A stretch of DNA of 64,000 nucleotides, taken from contig DEFM01000024.1 in the NCBI GenBank assembly GCA_002350855.1, positions 1 to 64,000 of the forward strand, read 5' to 3'. Below, one piece after another: positions 17,443-26,505 of the stretch. The notes below the pieces were generated by a model, which did no database searches, had not been told where the DNA came from, and saw only the letters and a list, made by a program, of their open reading frames with translations. The stretch is from Prevotellaceae bacterium UBA2852. Lineage in GTDB: Bacteria > Bacteroidota > Bacteroidia > Bacteroidales > Bacteroidaceae. Numbering within the stretch: position 1 is the first letter of the stretch; every line of letters starts with the position of its first letter. The position numbers and the translations under genes were made by a program.

Positions 17443-18312
17443 TCACCAATTCTTAGATTGCACTGTCCAACCAGTATAGCCCTTTAGGTCAGAGCCAAGG
17501 AAAATGTCGGCATTGGCTGTACGGTTCTTAAGATGCCAGTTGAGCCAGTCGACAACCACACGTCCATAGTCACCACCATAAGGCATGTGGTATGTGCCAC
17601 CGTGACCCGATGCTGCATGATCAGCCCATACTACAGGCACATGAGCAATGCGACTGTAGTCTTTTTTCGCATTCTCGTATGCCACGTCGGTCGGTCCGCC
17701 TGTTACATAAAGGATAGGTGTATGAGTCTTCTGCACAGACTCAGGACCAGCACCAGCCATATTCATATCTCCCATGCCTGCATTCATGATGATACAGGTG
17801 GTGAGGCGACGGTCGGTGGCGTTGAAGAACACCTGTGCACCTCCGCATGAATGGCCTGCAGCTGCTATGTGACGGGTATCTATCTTATGATAGTAATCGC
17901 TGCCTTTTGTAGAGTTCTGTTCCAGCATCCATTCCAGTCCTCGGCGCAGTTCACTGGCTTCGGTGGAATTCTGCTTGCGGCTGTTGGGATGGTCTTCCAT
18001 CTCTCCTACGGCAACAACCACATAACCATGTGATGCGATTTCGGTGAGCATATGCTCGTAGGGAGCCGAGGAATCCATGCAGCCGCCGTTGCCCCAGATG
18101 AGCAGAGGCAGCTTGCCCTGACAGGCAATCGCCTGAGCCATGTCCTTTGGATGGTAAATGACGAAGTCGGAAAGCCCAGTCTCCTTTACTGCAACGGCCT
18201 GGAACAGACCTGCTCCACCATTGTCAACCATTTTTGTCTTCTCTACTTGTGCAAACGCACTAAAAGACTGGCTCATCAGCGCTGCCAAAATAATCAGGTG
18301 TTTTAGTTTCAT
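17443..18312 (-). CDS. Secreted alpha/beta hydrolase (dienelactone hydrolase/esterase-like)
   Basis: Predicted exported serine hydrolase of 289 aa. The start at 18312 is chosen because a signal peptide follows directly (MKLKHLIILAALMSQSFSAFAQ); the longer frame adds 14 polar residues. The nucleophile elbow is GHSCGG with S155; the expected acid lies near GGPTDVAY and the histidine in the SGHGGTYHMPYGG region, in the right order for an alpha/beta hydrolase. The oxyanion-side segment PLLIWGNGGC resembles PET-hydrolase/dienelactone-hydrolase relatives that act on small esters, so an acyl or acetyl esterase acting on dietary polysaccharide fragments is plausible but not shown. It is the promoter-proximal gene of a pair with the DUF4468-like gene. 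Confidence 0.75.
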   Translation of the reverse strand: MKLKHLIILAALMSQSFSAFAQVEKTKMVDNGGAGLFQAVAVKETGLSDFVIYHPKDMAQAIACQGKLPLLIWGNGGCMDSSAPYEHMLTEIASHGYVVVAVGEMEDHPNSRKQNSTEASELRRGLEWMLEQNSTKGSDYYHKIDTRHIAAAGHSCGGAQVFFNATDRRLTTCIIMNAGMGDMNMAGAGPESVQKTHTPILYVTGGPTDVAYENAKKDYSRIAHVPVVWADHAASGHGGTYHMPYGGDYGRVVVDWLNWHLKNRTANADIFLGSDLKGYTGWTVQSKNW

Positions 18313-18376
18313 GTTTGAGTAATTATGAAAAAAAGGAATCCTGTGTGTTTTCACAGAACTCCCTATCGTGTATCTG

Positions 18377-18450
18377 CGCTTCAGGATGGGCTTGAACCAA
18401 CGACCCCATGATTAACAGTCATGTGCTCTAACCAACTGAGCTACTGAAGC
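18377..18450 (-). tRNA. tRNA-Asn (anticodon GTT)
   Basis: On the minus strand the cloverleaf reads: acceptor GCTTCAG/CTGAAGC (7 of 7 pairs), position 8-9 TA, D stem GCTC/GAGC, anticodon stem CATGA/TCATG with loop CTGTTAA (anticodon GTT), T loop TTCAAGC, and discriminator G as expected for Asn. The T stem GTTGG/CCATC has one U-U mismatch. The 3' end is encoded as GCA, so a full CCA would be added after transcription. Confidence 0.93.
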
Positions 18451-18464
18451 AGGATTTGCGAGTG

Positions 18465-18496
18465 CAAATATAGATGGTTTGACGCAAACAGCCAAA
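18465..18496 (-). promoter_or_regulatory. Promoter of tRNA-Asn
   Basis: On the minus strand TTTG (18493-18496), a 20-nt spacer and TATATTTG (18465-18472) match the Bacteroidota promoter, placing the start site a few bases before the tRNA. Confidence 0.65.
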
Positions 18497-18565
18497 AATA
18501 TCTGTCTATTTTTTGAAAAAATATTTTTTTTAACCTCTAAATACATAAAAATTCGTGTTTAGCAC

Positions 18566-19864
18566 ATGGATATTTTATACGAATTGTTAACTTTGCAAAA
18601 AATTAAGAACTTGAAAATCCTACTTGTCAATACGAGCGAAAGGGTTGGCGGTGCAGCTATTGCTGCCAGCCGACTGATGAGTGCCCTAAAGCACAGCGGG
18701 GCACGATGCTCTATGCTCGTACGCGACCGACAGAGCGAAATGATTTCGGTGACCAGCATCCGCTCGTCGTGGATGCTGACGGTGAAGTTCCTGTGGGAAC
18801 GAATGGTGATATGGGTAAACAACGCCCTGCGACGCCGCAACATCTGGCAAGTGGATATCGCCAACACCGGGACGGACATCACCTGTTTGCCGGAATTCAA
18901 GTCTGCCGACGTGGTACACCTACACTGGGTGAATCAGGGATTCCTGTCGCTGAACAACATTGAAGCCATCCTCCGCTCGGACAAACACATCGTCGTCACT
19001 ATGCACGACATGTGGTACTTCACAGGCATCTGCCACTATGCAGGCAACTGCGACCGCTACGAGAAGGGATGCTTCCACTGCCCTCTGCTCACACGAGGCG
19101 GAGTGTTCACAGATCTGGCGAAGAAGGTATGGGAACGCAAGGCGGAAATGTACAAGGATGCCAACATCACATTTGTCGGTTGCAGCCAATGGATGGCAAA
19201 CATGGCTCAGCGTTCGGCTCTTGCCAGGAACCACAAGGTGGTGAGCATCCCCAACGCCATCGACACTGAACTGTTCGCTCCGCACGACAAGAGTGAGGCA
19301 AGGAAGAAACTGCATCTGCCACTCGACAAAACCCTCCTGCTCTTCACCTGTCAGCGCATCACCGACCCGCGCAAGGGCTTCAGCCTGCTGGTGGAAGCCA
19401 TAAAGGCGCTCCTACGGCAACAGCCTCAGTTGAAGGACAAACTGACCATAGTGGTGGTGGGTGGAGACAGCAGCAAGGCACAAGACCTGCTGCCTCTGCC
19501 GGTACGTATGGTGAACTACCTGCACGACGAGCAATCGATGGTGGGACTGTACAACGCCGCAGACATCTACGTCACTCCATCGCTGCAGGACAACCTGCCA
19601 AACACCATAGTGGAGGCAATGGCCTGCGGGCTGCCTTGCGTAGGATTCAACGTAGGCGGAATACCCGAGATGATTGACCACGAAGTGAACGGATATGTTG
19701 CCGAATACCGCAACAGCGAGGATTTCGCCCGTGGCATCCTCTGGACTATCGACCCCGAACGACACGACAAACTCTCTGTAGAAGCTCGCAGCAAAGCTGA
19801 AGAAACTTACAGCGAACAACACATAGCACACCTATACAATAATATATATGCACGACAGGATTGA
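18566..19864 (+). CDS. Glycosyltransferase family 4 (GT-B)
   Basis: Predicted cytoplasmic glycosyltransferase using a nucleotide sugar, probably for surface glycan or protein glycosylation. The N-terminal Rossmann half begins KILLVNTSERVGGAAIAASR; the C-terminal donor-binding half has the GT4 signature NLPNTIVEAMACGLPCVGF with GGIPEMI. It overlaps the following GT2 gene by 17 bp, so the two are made together. The start is uncertain. The first ATG (18566) lies upstream of TAACTTTG at 18588-18595, a good -7 box; if that promoter is real, transcription begins near 18602 and the protein would start at a TTG at about 18612, just before the conserved KILLVN. The acceptor cannot be read from sequence. 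Confidence 0.85.
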   Translation: MDILYELLTLQKIKNLKILLVNTSERVGGAAIAASRLMSALKHSGARCSMLVRDRQSEMISVTSIRSSWMLTVKFLWERMVIWVNNALRRRNIWQVDIANTGTDITCLPEFKSADVVHLHWVNQGFLSLNNIEAILRSDKHIVVTMHDMWYFTGICHYAGNCDRYEKGCFHCPLLTRGGVFTDLAKKVWERKAEMYKDANITFVGCSQWMANMAQRSALARNHKVVSIPNAIDTELFAPHDKSEARKKLHLPLDKTLLLFTCQRITDPRKGFSLLVEAIKALLRQQPQLKDKLTIVVVGGDSSKAQDLLPLPVRMVNYLHDEQSMVGLYNAADIYVTPSLQDNLPNTIVEAMACGLPCVGFNVGGIPEMIDHEVNGYVAEYRNSEDFARGILWTIDPERHDKLSVEARSKAEETYSEQHIAHLYNNIYARQD

Positions 19865-20615
19865 CATCAGCATCATCACTGCTACTCGCAATGCCGCTGC
19901 CACTCTGCCTCGCACCCTGAAAAGTGTGAGCGAACAAACTTGCCGAAATTTTGAGCACATCATCATCGATGGTGCCTCAACCGACGGCTCACTCGAACTT
20001 ATCAAGAACTACGCCGCAGAACAAGACGTGCCTGTTACCGTCGTCAGCGAACCCGACCAAGGTCTCTACGACGCCCTGAACAAGGGTTATGACCGAGCAC
20101 GAGGCACTTACCTGCTCTTCCTCAATGCAGGAGATTCTTTCCACTCGGCTGCCACACTGGAACAGGTTTGCAATGTCATACAGAGTTATGAAAACACAGC
20201 ACTGCCTGCCGTAATCTACGGAGAAACGGACATCGTGGACATCAACGGCAATTTCCTGCGACACCGCAGACTGAAAGCGCCAAAGAACCTAACGTGGAGA
20301 AGCTTCCGATGGGGCATGCTCGTATGCCATCAGTCTTTCTACGGACGTCGTGACCTGGCTCCACGCTACAAACAGCGTTACCGCTTCTCATCCGATTTCG
20401 ACTGGTGCATCAAACTGCTCTTGAGAGCCTCAGACACCAAGGCTACCACTCATCGCATCGACGACGTGCTTACCGACTACCTCAACGAAGGACTGACAAC
20501 CAAGAACCACAAGGCATCGCTACACGAACGCCGCCTGATTATGGAGCACTACTACGGCAAACTGACTACCCTCCTCCTCCACGTGTGGTTCGCAATCAGA
20601 AGCATTGTAAAATAA
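19848..20615 (+). CDS. Glycosyltransferase family 2 (GT-A)
   Basis: Predicted 255-aa cytoplasmic glycosyltransferase. The start MHDRIDISIITATRNAAATL is the usual GT2 N-terminus, followed by IIIDGASTDGS and, at about residues 80-98, the donor region ALNKGYDRARGTYLLFLNAG; the DxD equivalent appears as NAGD, common in this WcaA-like subgroup. The gene starts within the end of the GT4 gene (17-bp overlap) and is followed after 3 nt by the DUF4250 miniprotein gene. With only two transferases and no polymerase or flippase here, this is a small accessory glycan module rather than a full capsule cluster. Confidence 0.87.
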   Translation: MHDRIDISIITATRNAAATLPRTLKSVSEQTCRNFEHIIIDGASTDGSLELIKNYAAEQDVPVTVVSEPDQGLYDALNKGYDRARGTYLLFLNAGDSFHSAATLEQVCNVIQSYENTALPAVIYGETDIVDINGNFLRHRRLKAPKNLTWRSFRWGMLVCHQSFYGRRDLAPRYKQRYRFSSDFDWCIKLLLRASDTKATTHRIDDVLTDYLNEGLTTKNHKASLHERRLIMEHYYGKLTTLLLHVWFAIRSIVK

Positions 20616-20618
20616 ATT

Positions 20619-20798
20619 ATGGACACACTCCCCTCATCACCCACCATCCTGCTCAGCTACGTGAACACCAAGCTGCGCGATGATTACGCTTCGCTCGACG
20701 AACTATGCGACGCTCTCGACTGTGACCGCGACTTCATCATCAACACCCTCCGCACCATCGGTTACGAATACAGCCCTGAAAACAACAAATTTTGGTAG
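20619..20798 (+). CDS. DUF4250 miniprotein
   Basis: A 59-aa protein that reads as the conserved small family DUF4250: MDTLPSSPTILLSYVNTKLR, then SLDELCDALD, and the ending IGYEYSPENNKFW. It is probably a helical cytoplasmic protein with a helix-turn-helix-like core (the DELCDALDCDRDFIINTLRT segment). It starts 3 nt after the GT2 stop and ends 9 nt before the DUF3109 gene, so it belongs to the same run of genes. Its role in any organism is not known to me. Confidence 0.8.
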   Translation: MDTLPSSPTILLSYVNTKLRDDYASLDELCDALDCDRDFIINTLRTIGYEYSPENNKFW

Positions 20799-20807
20799 TA
20801 GAAGCCC

Positions 20808-21419
20808 ATGTTAGTAGAAATAAAAGACACATTAGTTAGTATAGACTTGTTCAAGGAGTATTTTTGCTGCGACCTTGGCAAATGTCACGGGGCATGCTGC
20901 GTGGAAGGAGACGCAGGTGCACCTGTTGATCTGGATGAGATTGAAGGGCTGGAAGAAGCTGCGGAAGTCCTGCGTGACGAACTCACAGAGGAAGCAAGGG
21001 AGGTGATTGACGAACAGGGAGTAGTATATATCGACAAGGACGGAACATTCGTAACGTCAATTGTCAACGACCGCGACTGCGTGTTTGCCGTCGAGGACGA
21101 AATTGAGATTAACGGCACCAGACACAGGGTAACCCTCTGCGCTATTGACCGCGCAAAGAGGGCTGGACGAATAGACGTGGACAAACCAATCTCCTGCGCT
21201 CTCTATCCAGTCAGACTCTCTACAGTAGGCGATGCCACTGCCGTAAACTACCATCAATGGAATATATGCAGCGAAGCCTGCAAGCTTGGGAAAACACTCG
21301 AACTGCCTCTTTATAAGTTCCTGAAAGACCCTCTTATCCGTGCCTTCGGACAAGAATGGTATGACGAATGTTGCCTTGTAGCCGAAGAACTACAGAAAGC
21401 GGGGTACTTCGTCCACTAA
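20808..21419 (+). CDS. DUF3109 cysteine-rich protein
   Basis: A 203-aa cytoplasmic protein matching DUF3109, a Bacteroidota relative of the YkgJ-type metal-binding proteins. Cysteines are arranged as CCDLGKCHGACC (about residues 20-31), then single cysteines near CVFAVEDE and LCAIDRAKR, ISCALYPVRL and NICSEACKLGK, a set able to bind a zinc ion or an iron-sulfur cluster. The function is unknown. The ATG at 20808 is used because it is 9 nt after the DUF4250 stop and begins the conserved MLVEIKDTLVS. Confidence 0.8.
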   Translation: MLVEIKDTLVSIDLFKEYFCCDLGKCHGACCVEGDAGAPVDLDEIEGLEEAAEVLRDELTEEAREVIDEQGVVYIDKDGTFVTSIVNDRDCVFAVEDEIEINGTRHRVTLCAIDRAKRAGRIDVDKPISCALYPVRLSTVGDATAVNYHQWNICSEACKLGKTLELPLYKFLKDPLIRAFGQEWYDECCLVAEELQKAGYFVH

Positions 21420-21452
21420 ACCTTTATACTTCATCCAAAAAGAGTGTAAACA

Positions 21453-21484
21453 TTTGCACGACAGGGAGAAAACTGATAATTTTG
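21453..21484 (+). promoter_or_regulatory. Promoter of the C10 protease gene
   Basis: TTTG (21453-21456), a 20-nt spacer and TAATTTTG (21477-21484) match the Bacteroidota promoter, with the start codon 25 nt downstream. Confidence 0.6.
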
Positions 21485-21509
21485 CGGACAGAAACAAAAC
21501 TCATGTACT

Positions 21510-23375
21510 ATGAAGACTATACAACACCCCCTATTCCGCACATTGCTGACTGCAGTGATGTTGATATTTGCCGCTAATGGCAGCGCACAGCACATAACCG
21601 CAGAACAAGCTTGTAAGAAAGCCACACGATTCTTCAGCAAAGCCGGTGTAAAAGCTTTTGGCACATCTGAACTGACTCTTGCATACAGCCCCCTCCCAAA
21701 GGGAGCACGTGCCGTGGATGAAGCCAACTACTATGTGTTCAACGCACCCGAAGGTCAGGGATTCGTGATTATCTCCGGTGACGAACGCACAGACGAGGTA
21801 ATCGGTTATTCCACAGGCGGAGCGTTCAACGCCAACAACATGCCAGATCATGTGGAGGCATGGATGCGGCATTTCTCCCAGCAGATTGAAGATATTCCAC
21901 GAGACTTCAAGCCCAGCGTTAAGGCGCGCAACATTGACGACATCACTTCTGCACGATTACTGCGTCCCATTGCCCCTCTGATCAAGAGCCAGTGGAACCA
22001 AAACTGGCCATACTGGAACCTCTGTCCTAACTACGGAGGCACAAACTGCTACACGGGATGCGTGGCAACCGCAATGGCTCAGCTCATGTACTACTATGAA
22101 TGGCCGCAGACCTACACAGGGATGATTCCTGCGTTTCAGACCTACAGCCTCGGCCTGCAGATGGGACAGCTCCAGCCTACCCTCTTCGACTGGGAAGACA
22201 TGGCTCCCACATACAGCTACTACTCTTCTGAGGTAAGCAACACCCAATCCAACAATGCCGTTGCTCTGCTTATGCAGTACTGCGGACGGGCGTTGAAGAT
22301 GAACTACAACACAACCGGCTCTGCAGCATACAGCAGCAACGTGGCAATGGCTCTTAAAACCTATTTCGACTACGACAGCAGTACGAGTTATATGTCAAAA
22401 GGCTACACGTCTAACGCTGACTGGGAGAAAATCCTCTATAACGAACTCTCTGCCTCACGACCTGTTTACTATGCCGGTTCGAACGAAAGCAGCGGACACG
22501 CTTTCATCATAGACGGTACTGACGGCAACGGACTTTACCACGTGAACTGGGGATGGGGCGGCAGTTGTGACGGCTACTTCAAACTTACAGACCTCAATCC
22601 CAACAACACATCGGGACCAGGAGCAGGTACCAGTACCAACGGCTATAGTCTGTATCAGGAAATGGTGATTGGCATCAAGCCTTCGACAACCGCAGCTATG
22701 GAAGACGATGTATTCCTCTACAGCACGATAATGTCGTACTCCACCCCTAACCTCTCTGTAAAATATACCAACCGCAACGACCGCCAGCGCTTCTTCCGCT
22801 ACGGTCTGGCTATAAGGAACAACGACAGCAGCTATACTGTCCTCAAGGATATACGTTCAAAGAATGTTCTGTCTAAGGACGCTACCGTAAGCGGCATCAG
22901 CTACAACCTCGCAACTCTGCTCACAAATCCAGGCAATTATATACTCGTTCCTGTAAGCCGTCAGGAAAACCACAAGACCTGGAAAGCACAGGGAGACTCC
23001 TACGCAAAAGTAACCCGCACCACTTCGGGCAAGTTCAAGATTAAGATTATGCGTCGCAAGAGTACCTTGAAAACCAAACTTACCCTGCCTGCAAACCCAA
23101 CCGCGGGTATAAACCAGAGCATCATAGTTTCCGTAAGCGGTGGCAACACAGGCTATTCCGGCATGCTTTACCTTTTCGCAGACAAGAGCAATAAGAAAGG
23201 GGTATTCCGCAGCAACGCGGAAATAAATGTGGCATCAGGTTCGGTTGGTATAGCCACACTGTCGTTCAAGCCCTTGTTTGCAGGCAAATTCAAAGTCTGG
23301 ATCTGCAGCGACGACAAAGGCAAAAATGTTCTCTGCGAAGGCGAAATGGATGTTATTCCTCCATCATCTCGCTAA
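21510..23375 (+). CDS. C10 family cysteine protease (interpain/streptopain-like)
   Basis: Predicted secreted cysteine protease of 621 aa. Order of parts: signal peptide (1-26, ending GSAQ), Spi-type propeptide that would keep the enzyme inactive (about 27-135, with NYYVFNAPEGQGFVIISGDE), catalytic domain (about 150-395) and a C-terminal beta-rich region (about 400-621). The nucleophile is expected at C184 in YTGCVATAMAQ and the base at H330 in SSGHAFIIDG; NWGWGG (residues 346-351) completes the active site as in streptopain. Relatives in Prevotella and Porphyromonas cleave host proteins. I see no type IX sorting motif at the end, so its route past the outer membrane is open. It has its own promoter and its last 12 bases overlap the convergent carboxypeptidase gene. 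Confidence 0.88.
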   Translation: MKTIQHPLFRTLLTAVMLIFAANGSAQHITAEQACKKATRFFSKAGVKAFGTSELTLAYSPLPKGARAVDEANYYVFNAPEGQGFVIISGDERTDEVIGYSTGGAFNANNMPDHVEAWMRHFSQQIEDIPRDFKPSVKARNIDDITSARLLRPIAPLIKSQWNQNWPYWNLCPNYGGTNCYTGCVATAMAQLMYYYEWPQTYTGMIPAFQTYSLGLQMGQLQPTLFDWEDMAPTYSYYSSEVSNTQSNNAVALLMQYCGRALKMNYNTTGSAAYSSNVAMALKTYFDYDSSTSYMSKGYTSNADWEKILYNELSASRPVYYAGSNESSGHAFIIDGTDGNGLYHVNWGWGGSCDGYFKLTDLNPNNTSGPGAGTSTNGYSLYQEMVIGIKPSTTAAMEDDVFLYSTIMSYSTPNLSVKYTNRNDRQRFFRYGLAIRNNDSSYTVLKDIRSKNVLSKDATVSGISYNLATLLTNPGNYILVPVSRQENHKTWKAQGDSYAKVTRTTSGKFKIKIMRRKSTLKTKLTLPANPTAGINQSIIVSVSGGNTGYSGMLYLFADKSNKKGVFRSNAEINVASGSVGIATLSFKPLFAGKFKVWICSDDKGKNVLCEGEMDVIPPSSR

Positions 23376-24722
23376 TTCCTGACACACACGGTCCTGGAAG
23401 TCCCTGCCTACAGCAGCCTTCACCAGTCCGTTGTTCATAATACTGAAGGCAAGCAAGTGCCCGTTTGAGGCACGAACATAACCCGTCAGCGTGGAAACAC
23501 CGCTGACGGTTCCTGTTTTTGCATGGACATTGCCACGAGCAGGGCCTTTAACCATACGCTTCTGAAGAGTGCCGTCAACCCCGGCTATAGGCATGGCACT
23601 GTAGAGAGCTTTGTATGCCTCCGGATTGCGGTAGGCATAGCGAAGAGCCGCCACTTCCACACGAGGAGTGACATAATTGTAAAGACTGACGCCACTGCCA
23701 TCGGCAACAACCAGATAGTCAGTACTTGCGCCTGCCCTGCGCACCATGTCCTCAACCTCCTTGGCACCATCCTTCCAACTGATGCCACTCGACTTACGGC
23801 GTGATGCGGTCAGGTAGAACATCGATTCCGCATAGAGATTATCACTGTCCTTCATCATCTGCTGAAGAATCTGCTCAACAGTGCGCGTTTTCTCACAAAT
23901 CTTTACACATGAAGCCACATTGGTGGGAATCGTACTGATTCTCGTTGGAGCGAAAGGCATGCCGATGCACTGTTCTCGCAGACGCATGGCAAGGAACTGA
24001 ACAAAGTATCGTTCAGGATAGGGAGTACACTTCTTGTCCGACCCTCCGACAATGGCTTCGTGGTTGAAGAGTAAAGGAGTGAGATAAGGAATGCCAGCAG
24101 ACGGAACATCGTCCCAGCACCATCCATTACCAAGATGAAGTGTGTCCTTCATGCTGACGTCACCAACTATCTGTCCGGCAATGCTGTCAATGCCGAGCGA
24201 CTTGATGCTCAGCGCAAAATCTTTGAGATCAGATGTGGTGAAAGCAGGATCGAAGCCACCTACAACATAGATATTTCCACGAAGAACATTGCGGACAACT
24301 GCCGAATCCTCATATATTGCCAAGACAGAATCACGAAGCACGGGGATAAATGTGGTGTCTCCAATAATGTTTCCGGAATAATAAGCCGAAGTGCGGTAGC
24401 AATAGTTCTTTCCAAGCGACGTCAGTGCAGTTACGGCTGTAAGCACCTTCTGATTACTTGCCGGACGCATCAGCTTCTGGCTGTTGTAGTCATAAAGCAC
24501 AGAATCATCAGTAAGGTCATAGACGAGTATTCCACTGAAAAAATGAGCTTTCTCCGATTCTGCGGCAAAGGGAGTCAAACGTTGACGCAAAGAGTCTGCC
24601 CAAGACAATTGTGGCACTACACTGTCACAAACATCCTGACTCATTGCAGAAAAGGCGAAGAAAAGGGGGAGGATTCTAAGCACACGGAGGCTTAATAATG
24701 CTATACTATTTATAATCGACAT
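23364..24722 (-). CDS. dacB: D-alanyl-D-alanine carboxypeptidase/endopeptidase, PBP4 type (S13)
   Basis: Predicted periplasmic penicillin-binding protein of 452 aa that trims or opens peptidoglycan cross-links. A signal peptide lies at about 1-29. The three active-site motifs of family S13 are present in order: SNQK (S89 to K92), SDN in MKDSDNLYAE, and KTG in HAKTGTVSG. A large insertion after the first motif is typical of PBP4. It faces the C10 protease gene tail to tail with a 12-bp overlap of coding ends, and diverges from nadB with a 120-nt shared upstream region containing -7 boxes on both strands. The gene name rests on family membership only. Confidence 0.88.
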   Translation of the reverse strand: MSIINSIALLSLRVLRILPLFFAFSAMSQDVCDSVVPQLSWADSLRQRLTPFAAESEKAHFFSGILVYDLTDDSVLYDYNSQKLMRPASNQKVLTAVTALTSLGKNYCYRTSAYYSGNIIGDTTFIPVLRDSVLAIYEDSAVVRNVLRGNIYVVGGFDPAFTTSDLKDFALSIKSLGIDSIAGQIVGDVSMKDTLHLGNGWCWDDVPSAGIPYLTPLLFNHEAIVGGSDKKCTPYPERYFVQFLAMRLREQCIGMPFAPTRISTIPTNVASCVKICEKTRTVEQILQQMMKDSDNLYAESMFYLTASRRKSSGISWKDGAKEVEDMVRRAGASTDYLVVADGSGVSLYNYVTPRVEVAALRYAYRNPEAYKALYSAMPIAGVDGTLQKRMVKGPARGNVHAKTGTVSGVSTLTGYVRASNGHLLAFSIMNNGLVKAAVGRDFQDRVCQELAR

Positions 24723-24746
24723 ATCAAAAAGGGCTTAATTTTAGCG

Positions 24747-24814
24747 CAAAGTTACAAAAAACCAACAAATTTTATAAATAAAGTGCCGCTTATTATTAGA
24801 TTTTCATAACTTTG
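24747..24814. promoter_or_regulatory. Divergent promoter region, dacB-like gene and nadB
   Basis: TAACTTTG occurs on the minus strand at 24747-24754 (25 nt before the carboxypeptidase start) and on the plus strand at 24807-24814 (29 nt before nadB). Both match the Bacteroidota -7 element exactly; the -33 elements are weak on both sides. Confidence 0.5.
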
Positions 24815-24842
24815 CAACAATTATGCATAATTATACGATGTC

Positions 24843-26462
24843 ATGACACGGAAATTTGATTTTCTCATCATCGGCTCAGGAGTAGCTGGCATGAGTTATG
24901 CTCTGAAAGTGGCACGGGCAAAGAAAGGAAAAATTGCCATTATCTGTAAAACCACACTCGAAGAAGCCAACACCGCAAAGGCGCAGGGTGGTATAGCGAG
25001 TGTAACCAACCTGCTCGTTGACAACTTCGACAAGCACATCGAAGACACAATGATTGCAGGTGACTGGATCAGCGACCGTGAAGCAGTGGAACAGGTGGTG
25101 TGCAATGCTCCTGCACAGATTCAGGAACTCGTTCAGTGGGGTGTGAACTTCGACAAGAACGAAGACGGTAATTTCGACCTTCACCGCGAAGGCGGACACT
25201 CAGAATTCCGCATACTACACCATGCCGACGACACAGGAGCAGAGATTCAGCGAGGACTCATGGAGGCCGTGCGCAACTGCCCTGACATTGAAATCCTGGA
25301 AAACCACTTCGCTGTGGAAATCATCACACAACACCATCTTGGCGTTCGTGTCACACGCCGTACTCCAGACATTGAATGTTACGGAGCATACGTGCTTAAC
25401 CCCAAAACAGGCAAGGTTGACACTTATCTCTCACGTGTAACACTTATGGCAACCGGCGGAACTGGTGCAATCTACGCTACCACTTCCAACCCCAACATCG
25501 CAACAGGCGACGGCATCGCCATGGTTCACCGCGCCAAGGGCAAAATCAAAGACATGGAATTTGTGCAATTCCACCCGACTGTCCTTTATAACCCTAAGGA
25601 GACTCACCCTGCATATCTCATCACAGAAGCCATGCGCGGCTACGGAGGCATCCTCCGTCTGCCCAACGGTGAGGAATTTATGCAGAAATACGATGAACGT
25701 CTCTCACTGGCTCCACGCGATATCGTGGCAAGAGCCATTGACAACGAGATGAAGATTCACGCTCTCGACCACGTTTGTCTGGACGTCACTCATAAAGACC
25801 CGGAAGAGACCAAGCATCACTTCCCGAATATATATGCCAAATGTCTGTCTATAGGTATTGACATCACAAAGGACTATATCCCTGTTGCCCCATCAGCACA
25901 CTATATGTGCGGAGGCATCAAGGTTGACCTTGACGGACAGAGCAGCATCCGCAGGCTCTATGCCGTGGGTGAATGTAGCTGTACCGGACTTCACGGAGGC
26001 AACCGTCTGGCGTCCAACTCACTAATAGAAGCCGTTGTCTATGCCGATGCTGCGGCAAAGCATTCTCTCAGCGTAATTGACCAGTACGATTTCAACACCG
26101 CTGTTCCTGAATGGAACGACGAAGGCACAATGACGAACGAAGAGAAGGTGCTTATTGCCCAAGACGTGAAGGAAGTGGGACAGATTATGTCCACCTATGT
26201 GGGGATTGTCCGTTCCGACCTGCGTCTGCACCGTGCATGGGAGCGCCTTGACCTGCTCTACGAAGAGACCGAACACCTCTTCAAGCGTGTCAAACCAACA
26301 AAAGACATCTGCGAACTCCGCAATATGATCAATGTAGGTTATCTCATCACCCGTCAGGCACTTGAGCGCAAGGAAAGCCGCGGACTCCACTACACCGTAG
26401 ACTACCCCAAACACGCCCTCGACCAGCAGAAAAGCGTAAATCCTTTCAAAACTCAGATATAA
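24843..26462 (+). CDS. nadB: L-aspartate oxidase
   Basis: Cytoplasmic FAD enzyme oxidising L-aspartate to iminoaspartate, the first step of de novo NAD synthesis; fumarate is the likely electron acceptor under anaerobic conditions. The 539-aa protein has the N-terminal FAD motif IIGSGVAGMSYALKVA, the family stretch TAKAQGGIAS, the capping region with HREGGHSEFRILH, the active-site HPTVL region, and SCTGLHGGNRLASNSLIEA near the end. Length fits the family. nadA and nadC are not in the window. A -7 box lies 29 nt upstream; an M16 protease gene follows after 43 nt on the same strand. Confidence 0.95.
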   Translation: MTRKFDFLIIGSGVAGMSYALKVARAKKGKIAIICKTTLEEANTAKAQGGIASVTNLLVDNFDKHIEDTMIAGDWISDREAVEQVVCNAPAQIQELVQWGVNFDKNEDGNFDLHREGGHSEFRILHHADDTGAEIQRGLMEAVRNCPDIEILENHFAVEIITQHHLGVRVTRRTPDIECYGAYVLNPKTGKVDTYLSRVTLMATGGTGAIYATTSNPNIATGDGIAMVHRAKGKIKDMEFVQFHPTVLYNPKETHPAYLITEAMRGYGGILRLPNGEEFMQKYDERLSLAPRDIVARAIDNEMKIHALDHVCLDVTHKDPEETKHHFPNIYAKCLSIGIDITKDYIPVAPSAHYMCGGIKVDLDGQSSIRRLYAVGECSCTGLHGGNRLASNSLIEAVVYADAAAKHSLSVIDQYDFNTAVPEWNDEGTMTNEEKVLIAQDVKEVGQIMSTYVGIVRSDLRLHRAWERLDLLYEETEHLFKRVKPTKDICELRNMINVGYLITRQALERKESRGLHYTVDYPKHALDQQKSVNPFKTQI

Positions 26463-26505
26463 ACTAGAAAACTCAATAAACACAAAATTAAAATCAATCA
26501 AAACA

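Noticed and set aside
18377..18450. tRNA-Asn as an integration site of a mobile island
   Set aside because: No integrase gene and no repeated copy of the tRNA 3' end was seen in the window.
24723..24842. Riboswitch upstream of nadB
   Set aside because: The 120-nt gap is A/T-rich with two -7 boxes and leaves a leader too short for a known aptamer; no conserved core seen.
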